A stretch of DNA of 64,000 nucleotides from Saccharothrix algeriensis (GTDB taxonomy: Bacteria > Actinomycetota > Actinomycetes > Mycobacteriales > Pseudonocardiaceae): positions 4,064,001 to 4,128,000 of the forward strand of contig NZ_JAFBCL010000001.1 of NCBI RefSeq assembly GCF_016907655.1, in the 5' to 3' direction. The translations under genes and the position numbers were made by a program. A model generated the notes under the pieces. It was not told where the DNA came from. It saw nothing but the letters and a program-made list of their open reading frames with translations, and ran no database searches. Below, one piece after another: positions 9,101 through 17,330 of this stretch. Each line of letters opens with the position of its first letter. Position 1 is the stretch's first letter.

Positions 9101-9841
9101 ATGGGCAACGGCTCGATCTTCGTGTGGGAGGCGCTCGGCACCGCGGTCCTGGTCCTCATGGGAGCCGGTGTCGTCGCGAACGTCACCCTGAAGGACTCGC
9201 TGGGCAACGGCGGCGGGTGGCTGCTGATCAACTTCGGCTGGGGTTTCGCGGTGTTCGCGGGCGCCAGCGTGGCCGCGCCCAGCGGCGCGCACATCAACCC
9301 CGCGGTGACGCTGGGCCTCGCGATCGCCGACAAGGTCGGCTGGGACCGCGTGCCGGTCTACTTCGCCGCGCAACTGCTCGGCGCGTTCGTCGGCGCGGTG
9401 CTCGCGTGGGCGACCTACAAGCTCCAGTTCGACACCCACGACGACCCCGGCCGCACCCGCGGCATCTTCTGCACCGCGCCGACCGTCCCGAATGCCGGCT
9501 GGAACCTCGTCAGCGAGGTCGTCGGCACGTTCGTGCTGGTCCTGTGGATCCTGCTCAGCCCCGGCGCCAAGGCCGCCGAGGACGGCACCCCGCAGTTCGG
9601 CAACTCCGCGCTGGGCTACGCGGCGGTGGCGTTCCTCGTCATCGGCCTGGGCAACTCCCTCGGCGGCCCCACCGGCTACGCGATCAACCCCGCCCGCGAC
9701 CTCGGGCCGCGCATCGCCTACGCCGTCCTGCCCATCCGCGGCAAGGGCGGCGCGGAGTGGGGCTACGCGTGGGTCCCGGTCGTCGGCCCGCTGCTCGGCG
9801 GCGCGCTCGCGGCGCTGCTCCACCGGGTCCTCCCGGTCTGA
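9101..9841 (+). CDS. glpF: Glycerol uptake facilitator (aquaglyceroporin)
   Basis: This 246-residue MIP-family channel starts at ATG 9101 with GAGGAGG at 9087-9093. Both half-helix pore motifs are present: [10 protein letters not shown] in the first half and [12 protein letters not shown] in the second. The Asp in NPARD is the mark of glycerol-conducting members rather than strict water channels. Six hydrophobic segments are visible. It admits glycerol by facilitated diffusion, and GlpK, encoded 32 bp downstream, traps it as glycerol-3-phosphate. One operon is likely. Confidence 0.95.
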   Translation: MGNGSIFVWEALGTAVLVLMGAGVVANVTLKDSLGNGGGWLLINFGWGFAVFAGASVAAPSGAHINPAVTLGLAIADKVGWDRVPVYFAAQLLGAFVGAVLAWATYKLQFDTHDDPGRTRGIFCTAPTVPNAGWNLVSEVVGTFVLVLWILLSPGAKAAEDGTPQFGNSALGYAAVAFLVIGLGNSLGGPTGYAINPARDLGPRIAYAVLPIRGKGGAEWGYAWVPVVGPLLGGALAALLHRVLPV

Positions 9842-9873
9842 CCTCCGCGCCCGCGGACGAGAAAGGACGCAGC

Positions 9874-11382
9874 ATGACCAAGTACGTGGCCGCGATCGAC
9901 CAGGGCACGACCTCGACCCGCTGCATGGTGTTCGACCACTCCGGCCGCGTGGTCTCGGTCGACCAGAAGGAGCACCGGCAGATCCTCCCGAAGGCGGGCT
10001 GGGTCGAGCACGACCCCGTGGAGGTGTGGGCCAACACCCGGCAGGTCGCGGCCGGCGCGCTGGCCAAGGCGGACCTGGCGACCTCGGACATCGCCGCCGT
10101 CGGCATCACCAACCAGCGCGAGACCGCGGTCGTGTGGGACCGCGCCACCGGGGAGCCGGTCCACAACGCGATCGTCTGGCAGGACACCCGCACCGACCGG
10201 ATCTGCCGGGAACTGGCCGGGGCCGCCGAGGACGGCCAGGAGCGGTACCGGGCGAAGACGGGGTTGCCGCTCGCGACCTACTTCTCGGGGCCGAAGGTGC
10301 GCTGGATCCTCGACAACGTCGAGGGCGCGCGGGAGCGCGCCGAGGCGGGCGACCTGCTGTTCGGCAACATGGACACCTGGGTGCTGTGGAACCTGACCGG
10401 CGGCGTCCGCGGCGGCGTGCACGTCACCGACCCGACCAACGCGTCCCGCACGCTGCTGATGGACCTGGACACCCTGGCCTGGGACGCCGACATCGCCGCC
10501 GACCTGGGCATCCCGCTGTCCATGCTGCCGGAGATCAGGTCGTCCTCCGAGGTGTACGGCAAGGCGCGGGAGCGCGGCGCGCTGGCCGGCGTGCGGATCG
10601 CCGGCATCCTCGGCGACCAGCAGGCGGCGACGTTCGGGCAGGCGTGCCTGTCGCCGGGCGAGGCCAAGAACACCTACGGAACGGGCAACTTCGTCCTGCT
10701 CAACACCGGCACGGACAAGGTGATGAGCGAGAACGGCCTGCTCACCACGGTGTGCTACAAGATCGGCTCGGCGGACCCGGTGTACGCGCTGGAGGGCTCC
10801 ATCGCCGTCACCGGTTCGCTGGTGCAGTGGCTGCGGGACAACCTCGGCATGATCGGCACGGCGGCGGAGGTCGAGCGCCACGCGCGGACCGTCGAGGACA
10901 ACGGCGGCGCGTACTTCGTGCCCGCGTTCTCCGGGCTGTTCGCGCCTTACTGGCGCTCGGACGCGCGCGGCGCGATCGTCGGCCTGACCCGGTTCGTCAA
11001 CAAGGGGCACCTGGCGCGGGCGGTGCTGGAGGCCACGGCGTTCCAGACGCGCGAGGTGATCGACGCGATGAACGCCGATTCGGGGGTGGCGCTGACGTCG
11101 TTGAAGGTCGACGGCGGCATGGTGGTCAACGAACTGCTCATGCAGTTCCAGGCCGACATCCTCGGTGTTCCGGTGATCCGCCCGGTGGTCAACGAGACGA
11201 CGGCGCTGGGCGCGGCGTACGCGGCGGGGCTCGCCGTCGGGTTCTGGGAGTCCGAGGACGACATCCGGCAGAACTGGGCGCTGGACAAGCAGTGGGAACC
11301 GGAACTGGACGAGGAGACGCGGGAGCGCCAGTACCACTTCTGGAAGAAAGCGGTGACGCGAACCTTCGACTGGGAGGAGTGA
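9874..11382 (+). CDS. glpK: Glycerol kinase
   Basis: The 502-residue FGGY-family kinase begins [20 protein letters not shown] (phosphate 1 loop) with GAAAGGA at 9861-9867. Other family marks are [34 protein letters not shown] and [16 protein letters not shown]. It phosphorylates glycerol with ATP in the cytoplasm, giving the substrate of GlpD encoded upstream on the other strand. Length matches the family. Downstream lies the twin-hairpin element A, whose left hairpin would sit in the 3' end of this transcript. Confidence 0.97.
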   Translation: MTKYVAAIDQGTTSTRCMVFDHSGRVVSVDQKEHRQILPKAGWVEHDPVEVWANTRQVAAGALAKADLATSDIAAVGITNQRETAVVWDRATGEPVHNAIVWQDTRTDRICRELAGAAEDGQERYRAKTGLPLATYFSGPKVRWILDNVEGARERAEAGDLLFGNMDTWVLWNLTGGVRGGVHVTDPTNASRTLLMDLDTLAWDADIAADLGIPLSMLPEIRSSSEVYGKARERGALAGVRIAGILGDQQAATFGQACLSPGEAKNTYGTGNFVLLNTGTDKVMSENGLLTTVCYKIGSADPVYALEGSIAVTGSLVQWLRDNLGMIGTAAEVERHARTVEDNGGAYFVPAFSGLFAPYWRSDARGAIVGLTRFVNKGHLARAVLEATAFQTREVIDAMNADSGVALTSLKVDGGMVVNELLMQFQADILGVPVIRPVVNETTALGAAYAAGLAVGFWESEDDIRQNWALDKQWEPELDEETRERQYHFWKKAVTRTFDWEE

Positions 11383-11504
11383 GGCAGCTCCGGCGCAAGC
11401 CGCGCGACCACAAGCCGCGACCCGCCCCTGAGCACGGCCCGCGCAGCACGGCCAGCCCTGTCCAGGCTTTGGGTTTTCGGCACGCCCCGTGCAGAACCGT
11501 GTCC

Positions 11505-11631
11505 TCGTGTTCTCCCCGTATGGCCTGCCCGGAGGGCTACCATGCTTTCTCGGGGGGTGCAAGCACGCTTTTCGCTTGCACCCCCCGAGAAAGCATGGTT
11601 GTCTTTGACAGGTCATGCGGGGGGAACACGA
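11505..11631 (+). terminator. Hairpin A-L (type 1), 127 bp, sense for glpK
   Basis: The outer helix is 23 bp: 11505-11527 with 11609-11631, beginning TCGTGTTCTCCCCG. It has three non-Watson-Crick pairs (11513/11623, 11519/11617, 11523/11613), all G-U on the plus strand. An 11/9-base internal loop follows. The inner helix is a perfect 26 bp (11539-11564 with 11574-11599) closed by the 9-base loop ACGCTTTTC. A T-rich stretch follows at 11636-11645. The shape fits an intrinsic terminator or stable 3' end for glpK. Confidence 0.65.
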
Positions 11632-11667
11632 CCGCTCTTGTTTTTCATTCTCCTTGGCGGCCTGCCT

Positions 11668-11693
11668 GTCCGGCGAGGACTCTTTTATTTTTT
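11668..11693 (+). terminator. Short hairpin plus T-tract in the core of element A
   Basis: GTCC (11668-11671) pairs with GGAC (11677-11680) around GGCGA. TCTTTTATTTTTT follows directly. The hairpin and most of the T-tract are conserved in element B on the opposite strand (GTCC 39609-39612 with GGAC 39618-39621). The direction matches hairpin A-L, so it could be a back-up terminator for the glpK side. Confidence 0.5.
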
Positions 11694-11789
11694 CAGCTTC
11701 GGGCGGTACAGCACCTGATATTTCTCGGATCGGTGCAGGATATAAGTATGAAGGGCGGCCAGGAGGCCCCCAAGGAGGAGGGAAGTGCG

Positions 11790-11916
11790 TCGTGTTCTCC
11801 CCGCACGACCTGCCAGAGGCAATCATGTTTGTCTGGGGGTGTCAAGCGAAAAGCGTGCTTGACACCCCCAGACAAACATGATTGGGCTGCGCCCAGGCCG
11901 TACGGGGAGAACACGA
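11790..11916 (-). terminator. Hairpin A-R (type 2), 127 bp, sense for lpdA
   Basis: Outer arms TCGTGTTCTCCCCG (11790-11803) and their exact complement (11903-11916) extend to a 23-bp helix. Its two imperfect pairs (11804/11902 and 11808/11898) are A-C on plus but G-U on minus. The inner stem is a perfect 28 bp (11820-11847 with 11857-11884), and the loop reads ACGCTTTTC on minus. Minus is the strand transcribed from lpdA, which ends at 12035. Past the hairpin the minus strand is pyrimidine-rich. Confidence 0.62.
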
Positions 11917-11932
11917 GGCACGAGGCTGCGCT

Positions 11933-12000
11933 GAAGCGCCGCCGCGCGGGGCGCGGCTTGCGACGAGAGCGAAGCGCCGCCGCGCGGAGCGCGGCTTGCG
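11933..12000. repeat. Tandem GC-rich hairpins in the tail of element A
   Basis: Two 30-bp copies (11933-11962 and 11971-12000) each contain GCCGCGC-GGR-GCGCGGC (stems at 11941-11957 and 11979-11995). They differ by one base in the hairpin loop. A diverged version lies at about 39292-39360 beside element B. They sit 35 bp beyond the lpdA stop codon. Confidence 0.75.
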
Positions 12001-12034
12001 GTGAGAGCTGTGCGGGGGTGTGAGGGCCTGGCTG

Positions 12035-13438
12035 CTAGTCCAAGTCGTCGTGGCGCATGAGTTGGCGGCCGGCCTCGGTGATCGAGCCGGTCAGCGACGG
12101 GTAGACGGAGAAGGTCGTCGCCAGGTCCTCCACGGTGAGCTGGTTCTGCACCGCGAGGGCGATGGGCAGGATCAGCTCGCTCGCGTTCGGCGAGACCACC
12201 ACCCCGCCGATGACGACACCGGTCGCCGGGCGGCAGAACAGCTTCACGAAGCCCCGGCGCAGGCCCTCCATCTTGGCGCGCGGGTTGGTGGCCAGCGGCA
12301 GCATGATGGTCCGGGCGGGGACCTCGCCGGAGTCGATGGCCTGCTGGCTGATGCCGACCGACGCGATCTCCGGGTTGGTGAAGACGTTCGCGGCCACGGT
12401 CTTGAGCTTGATGGGGCTGACGCCCTCGCCCAGCGCGTGCCACATCGCGATGCGGCCCTGCATCGCGGCGACGCTGGCGAGCAGCAGGACGCCCGTGCAG
12501 TCACCGGCCGCGTAGACGCCGGAGATGTTGGTGCGCGACACCCGGTCGACCGGGATGTAGCCGCCGCGGCCCAGCTCGATGCCGATCTTGTCCAGGCCGA
12601 TGCCGGAGGTGTTCGGGACCGAGCCGACGGTCATCAGGGCGTGGCTGGCTTCGATCGTGCGACCGTCTTCCAGGTGAATCAGGACGCCGTCGCCGACGTT
12701 CTCCACGCGGTCCGCGCGGGCGTGCTTGACGACGGCCGTGCCGCGTTCGGCGAACACGTCCTCCAGCACCACCGCGGCGTCCGCGTCCTCGTGCGGCAGC
12801 ACCCGGTCCCGGCTGGACACCATGGTCACCTTCACGCCCAGCTCGGTGTAGGCGGAGGCGAACTCGACGCCGGTCACGCCCGAGCCGATCACGGCCAGGT
12901 GCTCGGGCAGCTCGGGCAGGTCGTAGATCTGCCGCCAGGTCAGCACGCGCTTGCCGTCCGGCTCCGCGCCCGGCAGCACGCGCGGGGTCGCGCCGGTCGC
13001 GATGAGGACCACGTCGGCCGGCAGCTCCTCCGTCGCGCCGTCGGCGGTGGTCGCCACGACCCGGTGCTGCGCGAGGCCGCGCTCGTCGTCGCGGAACTCC
13101 GCGGTGCCGTTGACGATCCGGACGCCCTCCCGCTGGAGGCGCGCGCGGACGTCGGAGGACTGCGCCAGCGCCAGGCCCTTCACCCGGCCGTGCACGACCG
13201 GGAGGTCGACCGCCGCTTCCGTGTCGTCGGTGCGAATGCCCAGCTCACCGGCGCCGCGGAAGGCGCTGCGACCGCCCGCCGAGGCGATGAAGGTCTTCGA
13301 CGGCACGCAGTCGTAGAGCACGCACGCGCCACCCAGCCCCTCGCGCTCGACGATGGTCACGTCGGCGCCGTGCTGGGCCGCGACCAGTGCCGCCTCGTAA
13401 CCTGCGGGACCGCCGCCCATGATGACGATGCGGGTCAC
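12035..13438 (-). CDS. lpdA: LpdA-type NAD(P)H quinone reductase / flavoprotein disulfide reductase homologue
   Basis: The 467-residue protein has an N-terminal FAD motif GGGPAGYEA (8-16) and an NAD(P) motif GSGVTGVEF near 180. The C-terminal dimerisation domain ends LMRHDDLD, as I recall for mycobacterial LpdA (Rv3303c). That protein is a quinone reductase, not a lipoamide dehydrogenase. The region equivalent to the lipoamide dehydrogenase His-Glu dyad reads VYPSLTGSITE, so the catalytic His is absent. However, a Cys39-x4-Cys44 pair is present, whereas my recollection of the mycobacterial protein has only the second Cys. It is divergent from the cyclotransferase-like gene across 116 bp. Confidence 0.88.
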   Translation of the reverse strand: MTRIVIMGGGPAGYEAALVAAQHGADVTIVEREGLGGACVLYDCVPSKTFIASAGGRSAFRGAGELGIRTDDTEAAVDLPVVHGRVKGLALAQSSDVRARLQREGVRIVNGTAEFRDDERGLAQHRVVATTADGATEELPADVVLIATGATPRVLPGAEPDGKRVLTWRQIYDLPELPEHLAVIGSGVTGVEFASAYTELGVKVTMVSSRDRVLPHEDADAAVVLEDVFAERGTAVVKHARADRVENVGDGVLIHLEDGRTIEASHALMTVGSVPNTSGIGLDKIGIELGRGGYIPVDRVSRTNISGVYAAGDCTGVLLLASVAAMQGRIAMWHALGEGVSPIKLKTVAANVFTNPEIASVGISQQAIDSGEVPARTIMLPLATNPRAKMEGLRRGFVKLFCRPATGVVIGGVVVSPNASELILPIALAVQNQLTVEDLATTFSVYPSLTGSITEAGRQLMRHDDLD

Positions 13439-13542
13439 GACACGTCCTCCTCAGCGTTTGCTCCGGGCCGGTCAACCGTACGCGGTCGGGTTAAGGGCGT
13501 GTCGTCCGGTCTTCTGGTTCCTCCGGGTGATCGCGAGGTCGC

Positions 13543-13557
13543 TAGGCTGTCGTCGTG
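13543..13557 (+). promoter_or_regulatory. Probable -10 element of a leaderless transcript
   Basis: TAGGCT at 13543-13548 fits the actinobacterial TANNNT -10. Transcription would start about 7 bases downstream, at the GTG start codon 13555 itself. No ribosome-binding site is visible, which agrees with a leaderless message. Confidence 0.5.
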
Positions 13558-14004
13558 CCGCTCTATGCCGCGTACGGGTCCAACATGGATCCGAACCAGA
13601 TGATGGAGCGAGCCCCGTACTCCCCCATGGCGGGGACCGGATGGCTCGCCGGATGGCGACTGACGTTCGGTGGCGAGGACCTGGGCTGGGAGGGCGCGCT
13701 CGCGACGATCGTGGAAGACCCGGAGTCGCAGGTCTTCGCCGTCCTGTACGACGTGAGCCCGCGCGACGAGTCCCGCCTCGACCGGTGGGAGGGCGCGCTC
13801 GGCCTCTACAAGAAGATCCGGCTGCGCGTCCAGACCCTCGAAGGGTCGGTCACGGCCTGGCTGTACGTGCTCGACGCCTACGAGGGCGGGCTGCCCTCCG
13901 CCCGCTACATCGGCGTGGTGGCCGACGCGGCGGAAGCCGCCGGCGCGCCCGACGACTACGTGGCAGACCTGCGCACCCGCCCGTGCCGGGGTATCGGCCC
14001 CTGA
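13555..14004 (+). CDS. Gamma-glutamylcyclotransferase-like protein
   Basis: The 149-residue protein begins MPLYAAYGSNMDP; YGSNM near the N-terminus is the substrate-loop signature of the GGCT/AIG2-like fold. A conserved Glu in the DRWEGA region could be the catalytic acid. Family members release 5-oxoproline from gamma-glutamyl amino acids or related amines. The substrate here is not known. GTG 13555 is the only sensible start. A similar small gene sits beside lpdA in M. tuberculosis (Rv3304, from memory), so the pairing is conserved. Confidence 0.8.
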   Translation: MPLYAAYGSNMDPNQMMERAPYSPMAGTGWLAGWRLTFGGEDLGWEGALATIVEDPESQVFAVLYDVSPRDESRLDRWEGALGLYKKIRLRVQTLEGSVTAWLYVLDAYEGGLPSARYIGVVADAAEAAGAPDDYVADLRTRPCRGIGP

Positions 14005-14230
14005 CCTGCGCGCACCGGCCGCCCATCGTCGAGCCGCCCGCCGCCGAGCCGCCCGCTGCCGAGCCGCCCGCGCGGGGGTGCCGGCCGCTGCGCCGTTCCG
14101 CGCCGGAGCGCTGACCCGTTCGTGTGGACGGGGCCGCTCCTCGACGCCGCCCGGACGGCAACCGGTGTGCGCGGGTGATCCGCTCGCTACCCTCGTCAGC
14201 GTCCGTGTGGCGGCGACGGGGGTCGGGCCG

Positions 14231-16387
14231 ATGGCGGTCGAGGGCGAGCGGGACGACGCGGAGCCGGAGCCCGGCGGGGGCAACCGGGTGGTCGCCGACG
14301 CGGTCACCGGCCTGGTGGTGCAGGCCGGCACGGTCGCCGGCGGGATCACCGTCCACGTGCGCGAACCGCGCCTGCCCCTGCCGCGCCAACTGCCCTCCGC
14401 GCCCACCGCGTTCGTCGGCCGCGACCGGCACCTCGACCGGCTGACCGGGGCGCTCGGCGGTGGTCCGGCCCCGGCTCCGGCCCGGGTCGGCGCGCTGGCC
14501 GGCCCCGGCGGGATCGGCAAGACCTGGCTCGCGCTCGAGTGGGCGCACCGCAACCTGGACCGCTTCCCGGACGGGCAGCTCTTCGTCGACCTCCAGGGCT
14601 TCTCGCCCGCCGGCCGGCCGGTGGAGCCCGCCGTCGCCGTCCGCGGGTTCCTGGAGGCCCTGGACGTCGCGCCGGCCCGCATCCCGGCCGCCCCGGACGC
14701 GCAGGCCACCCTGTTCCGCAGCCTGGTCGCGGACAAGAAGATGCTGATCGTGCTGGACAACGCCGCCGACGCCGACCAGGTGCTCCCGCTGCTGCCGGGC
14801 GGCTCCTCCTGCACGGTGATGATCACCAGCCGCCGCCACCTCACCCGCCTGGTCGCCCGGCACAGCGCCCGCCACCTGCCGCTGGACGTGCTCACCGCCG
14901 CCGAGGCCCGCGCCCTGCTGGCCGACCGGCTGGGCGCGGACCGGGTCGCCGCCGAACCCGCCGCCGTCGACGAGCTGCTCGCCTGCTGCGCAGGGTTCCC
15001 GCTGGCCCTGGCGGTGGTGGCGGCCCGCGCCCACACCACGCCGGAGACGCCGCTGGCGGTGATCGCCGCCGAACTGCGCGACGCGACCACCCGCCTGGTC
15101 GCGCTGGACGACGACGACCCGGCCGCGGGCCTGCCCGCCGTGCTGTCCTGGTCCGTCCGCGCGCTGACCGACGAGCAGGCCGCGGTCTACGGCCTGCTCG
15201 GGGTGGCGCCCGGCCCGGACACCGGGCTGCCCGCCGCGGCCGCGCTGACCGGGCTGACCGCGTCCCGCGCGGCCGGCGTGCTGCGCGGCCTGGAGCAGGC
15301 GTCCCTGCTCGGCCGCGACCGCGCCGGCCGCTACCGGATGCACGACCTGATCCGCCTGCACGCCCGCGCCCACGCCGGCGAGGCCCTGCCCGAGGGCGCC
15401 CGGCGCGCGGCGCTGCACCGGGTGGTCGACTTCTACCTGCACACCGCCCACGCCGGCGACCGCCTGCTGACCCCCGTGAGCACGCTGTCCTTCGAGCTGC
15501 CACCGCCTGCGCCCGGCAGCCGGCCGCACCCGCTGCCCGACCTCGCGGCGGCGCTGGAGTGGTTCGAGGCCGAGCGCGCCTGCCTGCCCGCCGCCCAGCG
15601 GACCGCCCTCGACCTCGGCCGGGTCGACCTGGTGCCGAGCTTCGCGTGGGTGATGAACGCGTTCCAGCACCGCCGCGGCGACGTCCGGGGCTACCTCGCC
15701 GCGTGGCAGGAGGCGGCGGCCGTGGCCGACCGGCTGGACGACGCCACCCGGTCGCTGGTCCTGCGGACGGCGGCCCACGCCCTCGCGCTGTCCGGGCGGG
15801 CCGGCGAGGCGCTGACCCGGTTGAGCGAGGTGTTGGCCGCCGCGGTCGGGGCGGGCGACCGCGTGCAGCTGGGCTTGACCCACTACGTCGCGGGGCTGGT
15901 GGCCGAGCAGGCGGGCGACGCGGAGCTGGCGCTGGACAACGCCGGCCGCGCCCTGCGGGTGGCCGAGGAGCACGGCGACCCCGTGTGGATCGCGTTCGCC
16001 CTCGTCCTCGTCGCCCGGTGCACGGCCCTGACCGGCGACCACGACCGGGCGCGCGAGCGGGGCCGCGCGGCCCTGGCCGTGCACCGCGAGCGCGGCGACG
16101 GGTTCGGCGAGGCGGGCGCGCTGGACGCCCTCGGCCTGGTCGACCACCTGGCCGGGCGGCCCGCGGCGGCCGTGGAGTCCTACCGCCGGTCGTGCGACCT
16201 GTACCGGGGCGCGGGCTTCACCTACGAGACCGCCCTCGTCCTGGACCGGCTGGGGCAGTCGCACCTGGACCTCGGGCAGGTGGAGCAGGCCCGGGAGACC
16301 TGGCGGGAGGCGCTGGAGCTGCACCGGGCGCAGGGCCGCGAGGACGAGGCCGCGCGCCTGCAGCGCCGGTTCGACGACCTCGGGTGA
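14231..16387 (+). CDS. STAND/NB-ARC-like ATPase with C-terminal TPR repeats
   Basis: This 718-residue protein (start ATG 14231) has a short N-terminal segment with VVQAGTVAGGI (about residues 35-45). An NB-ARC-type NTPase follows: FVGRDRHL, Walker A GPGGIGKTW (about 91-99), Walker B MLIVLDNAAD and the ITSRR sensor. A winged-helix region runs to YRMHDLIRLHARAHA (about 375-390). Helical TPR-like repeats fill the remainder. Such AfsR/SARP-like proteins without the SARP DNA-binding domain are probably signal-transducing switches that oligomerise on ligand binding. No partner gene is obvious, although ESX genes converge just downstream. Ligand and output are unknown. Confidence 0.85.
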   Translation: MAVEGERDDAEPEPGGGNRVVADAVTGLVVQAGTVAGGITVHVREPRLPLPRQLPSAPTAFVGRDRHLDRLTGALGGGPAPAPARVGALAGPGGIGKTWLALEWAHRNLDRFPDGQLFVDLQGFSPAGRPVEPAVAVRGFLEALDVAPARIPAAPDAQATLFRSLVADKKMLIVLDNAADADQVLPLLPGGSSCTVMITSRRHLTRLVARHSARHLPLDVLTAAEARALLADRLGADRVAAEPAAVDELLACCAGFPLALAVVAARAHTTPETPLAVIAAELRDATTRLVALDDDDPAAGLPAVLSWSVRALTDEQAAVYGLLGVAPGPDTGLPAAAALTGLTASRAAGVLRGLEQASLLGRDRAGRYRMHDLIRLHARAHAGEALPEGARRAALHRVVDFYLHTAHAGDRLLTPVSTLSFELPPPAPGSRPHPLPDLAAALEWFEAERACLPAAQRTALDLGRVDLVPSFAWVMNAFQHRRGDVRGYLAAWQEAAAVADRLDDATRSLVLRTAAHALALSGRAGEALTRLSEVLAAAVGAGDRVQLGLTHYVAGLVAEQAGDAELALDNAGRALRVAEEHGDPVWIAFALVLVARCTALTGDHDRARERGRAALAVHRERGDGFGEAGALDALGLVDHLAGRPAAAVESYRRSCDLYRGAGFTYETALVLDRLGQSHLDLGQVEQARETWREALELHRAQGREDEAARLQRRFDDLG

Positions 16388-16488
16388 CGGGCGACCGGCG
16401 CAGCGCCGGACCGGCGCAACACCGGACCGGGGGACGTGGGGTCGGAGAGCGCCGGGCCGGGGAGCGTTGGGTCGGAGAGCTTTGGGCC

Positions 16489-16528
16489 GGTGGGCGCCGG
16501 GCCGGGGGACCCCGACCCGGCGCCCACC
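16489..16528. terminator. Hairpin between the convergent STAND and espG genes
   Basis: A perfect 13-bp stem (16489-16501 with 16516-16528, GGTGGGCGCCGGG) with a 14-base GC-rich loop ends two bases before the espG stop codon. There is no T-tract, which is common in high-GC actinobacteria. It could serve both strands. Confidence 0.5.
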
Positions 16529-16529
16529 G

Positions 16530-17330
16530 TCACGAAGCGGGCGGCAGCAGGTCCGCCACGTGGGCGACCAGGCGGCGCGCGTCGGTGGGCGAGACGGTGC
16601 TCCACGGCTGCTGCCCCGGCGCGGCCCGGCGCAGCTGCACGTACCGGCCGTGCGGGTTGTCGAAGAACGCCACCACGTGGTCCGGCCGGACCCGCTTGCC
16701 CCACTTGTCGCGGGCCGCCGCGCCGAACTGGCCGCGGTTGCCCGCGTCGCGGTACATCGCGGTCAGGGTGCGCGCGTCCTCCTGCCGCACCCCGCGCGAC
16801 CGCAGCGCGGCCTCCAGGCCGTCCGGGGAGCCCGCGGCGGCGGCCGCGGCGTCCAGGTCGGCGCTCGGCAGCGTCACCGAGTGACCCGGGCCCGCCGGCG
16901 CCGGCGGCAGCACGCCCAGCGCCTCGCGGGGCAGGCCCTCGCTGGACGCCGGGCGCAGCGTGAGCTGCTCGCCGTCCAGGACGGCCAGCACCGCCGACTG
17001 GCCCTTCGCCGCCGCCAGCACCCGCACGCTGCGGCCCAGCCACAGCCGGCCGTCGACCTCCTGCTGCGGCCGGTTCAGCAGGTGCAGGAGGTCTTCCAGC
17101 ATCGGGTCCAGCGACACGGGGCGGCCGAGGCCGCGGCTGTCCAGCGCGGCCCAGGCGCGGCGCTCCACCTCCGCCCGCTCCGCGTGCGTCCTGCCGGGTG
17201 AGGGCACCTTGAGCACCAGCGGCATCGTCTCCAGGCGCAGGTGCTCCCAGAGGACGTCGAACTCCACCGCGGAGATCGTCACCGGCTCGCGCAGGTCGTT
17301 GGCGCCCAGGTCCAAACCGAAGGTCGTCAT
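16530..17330 (-). CDS. EspG-family ESX secretion-associated chaperone
   Basis: The 266-residue protein starts MTTFGLDLGANDL and has the alpha/beta layout of EspG proteins, with VEFDVLWEHLRLETMPLVL near the N-terminus and the late region GRYVQLRRAAPG before a C-terminal helical segment. EspG chaperones bind PPE-type substrates in the cytoplasm and deliver them to the ESX (type VII) secretion machinery. Its start overlaps the stop of the PPE-like gene by one base (TGATG), which fits chaperone-substrate coupling. No core Ecc component is in the window. Confidence 0.8.
   Translation of the reverse strand: MTTFGLDLGANDLREPVTISAVEFDVLWEHLRLETMPLVLKVPSPGRTHAERAEVERRAWAALDSRGLGRPVSLDPMLEDLLHLLNRPQQEVDGRLWLGRSVRVLAAAKGQSAVLAVLDGEQLTLRPASSEGLPREALGVLPPAPAGPGHSVTLPSADLDAAAAAAGSPDGLEAALRSRGVRQEDARTLTAMYRDAGNRGQFGAAARDKWGKRVRPDHVVAFFDNPHGRYVQLRRAAPGQQPWSTVSPTDARRLVAHVADLLPPAS

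Larger units (their letters stand above)
11477..12003. repeat. Twin-hairpin element A (inverted relative of element B)
   Basis: This intergenic element lies between the convergent glpK and lpdA genes. In order it holds a small hairpin GCACG-CCC-CGTGC (11481-11493), hairpin A-L (11505-11631), a 158-bp AT-richer core (11632-11789), hairpin A-R (11790-11916) and a GC-rich tail with two more hairpins (to about 12003). The reverse complement of 39292-39812 matches it almost throughout, with divergence mainly in the core centre and tail. The core begins and ends with inverted arms CTCCTTGG (11650-11657) and CCAAGGAG (11770-11777). No transposase, target duplication or conserved frame was found. It is probably a dispersed non-coding element. 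Function is unknown; convergent 3'-end processing or termination is my inference. Confidence 0.85.

Noticed and set aside
8932-9333. N-terminal extension of GlpD by 134 residues
   Set aside because: The extension runs across the divergent promoter and into glpF. GTG 8931 has a good ribosome-binding site and gives the normal length.
11615-11881. 88-residue frame in element A and an 82-residue frame on the minus strand at 39426-39674, both starting MRGEHDR
   Set aside because: They share only the first 24 or so residues. Frame and sequence then diverge through insertions and hairpin bases. The pattern fits a structured non-coding element rather than a gene.
11477-12003. Element A as an insertion sequence or MITE with a target-site duplication
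   Set aside because: No transposase or duplication of flanking bases was found at either copy. Mobility is not excluded, but the call is not supported.
14005-14230. Longer N-terminus for the STAND protein starting upstream of 14231
   Set aside because: The added residues are low-complexity Arg/Pro-rich sequence from GC-rich DNA with CGAGCCGCCCG repeats and no ribosome-binding site.
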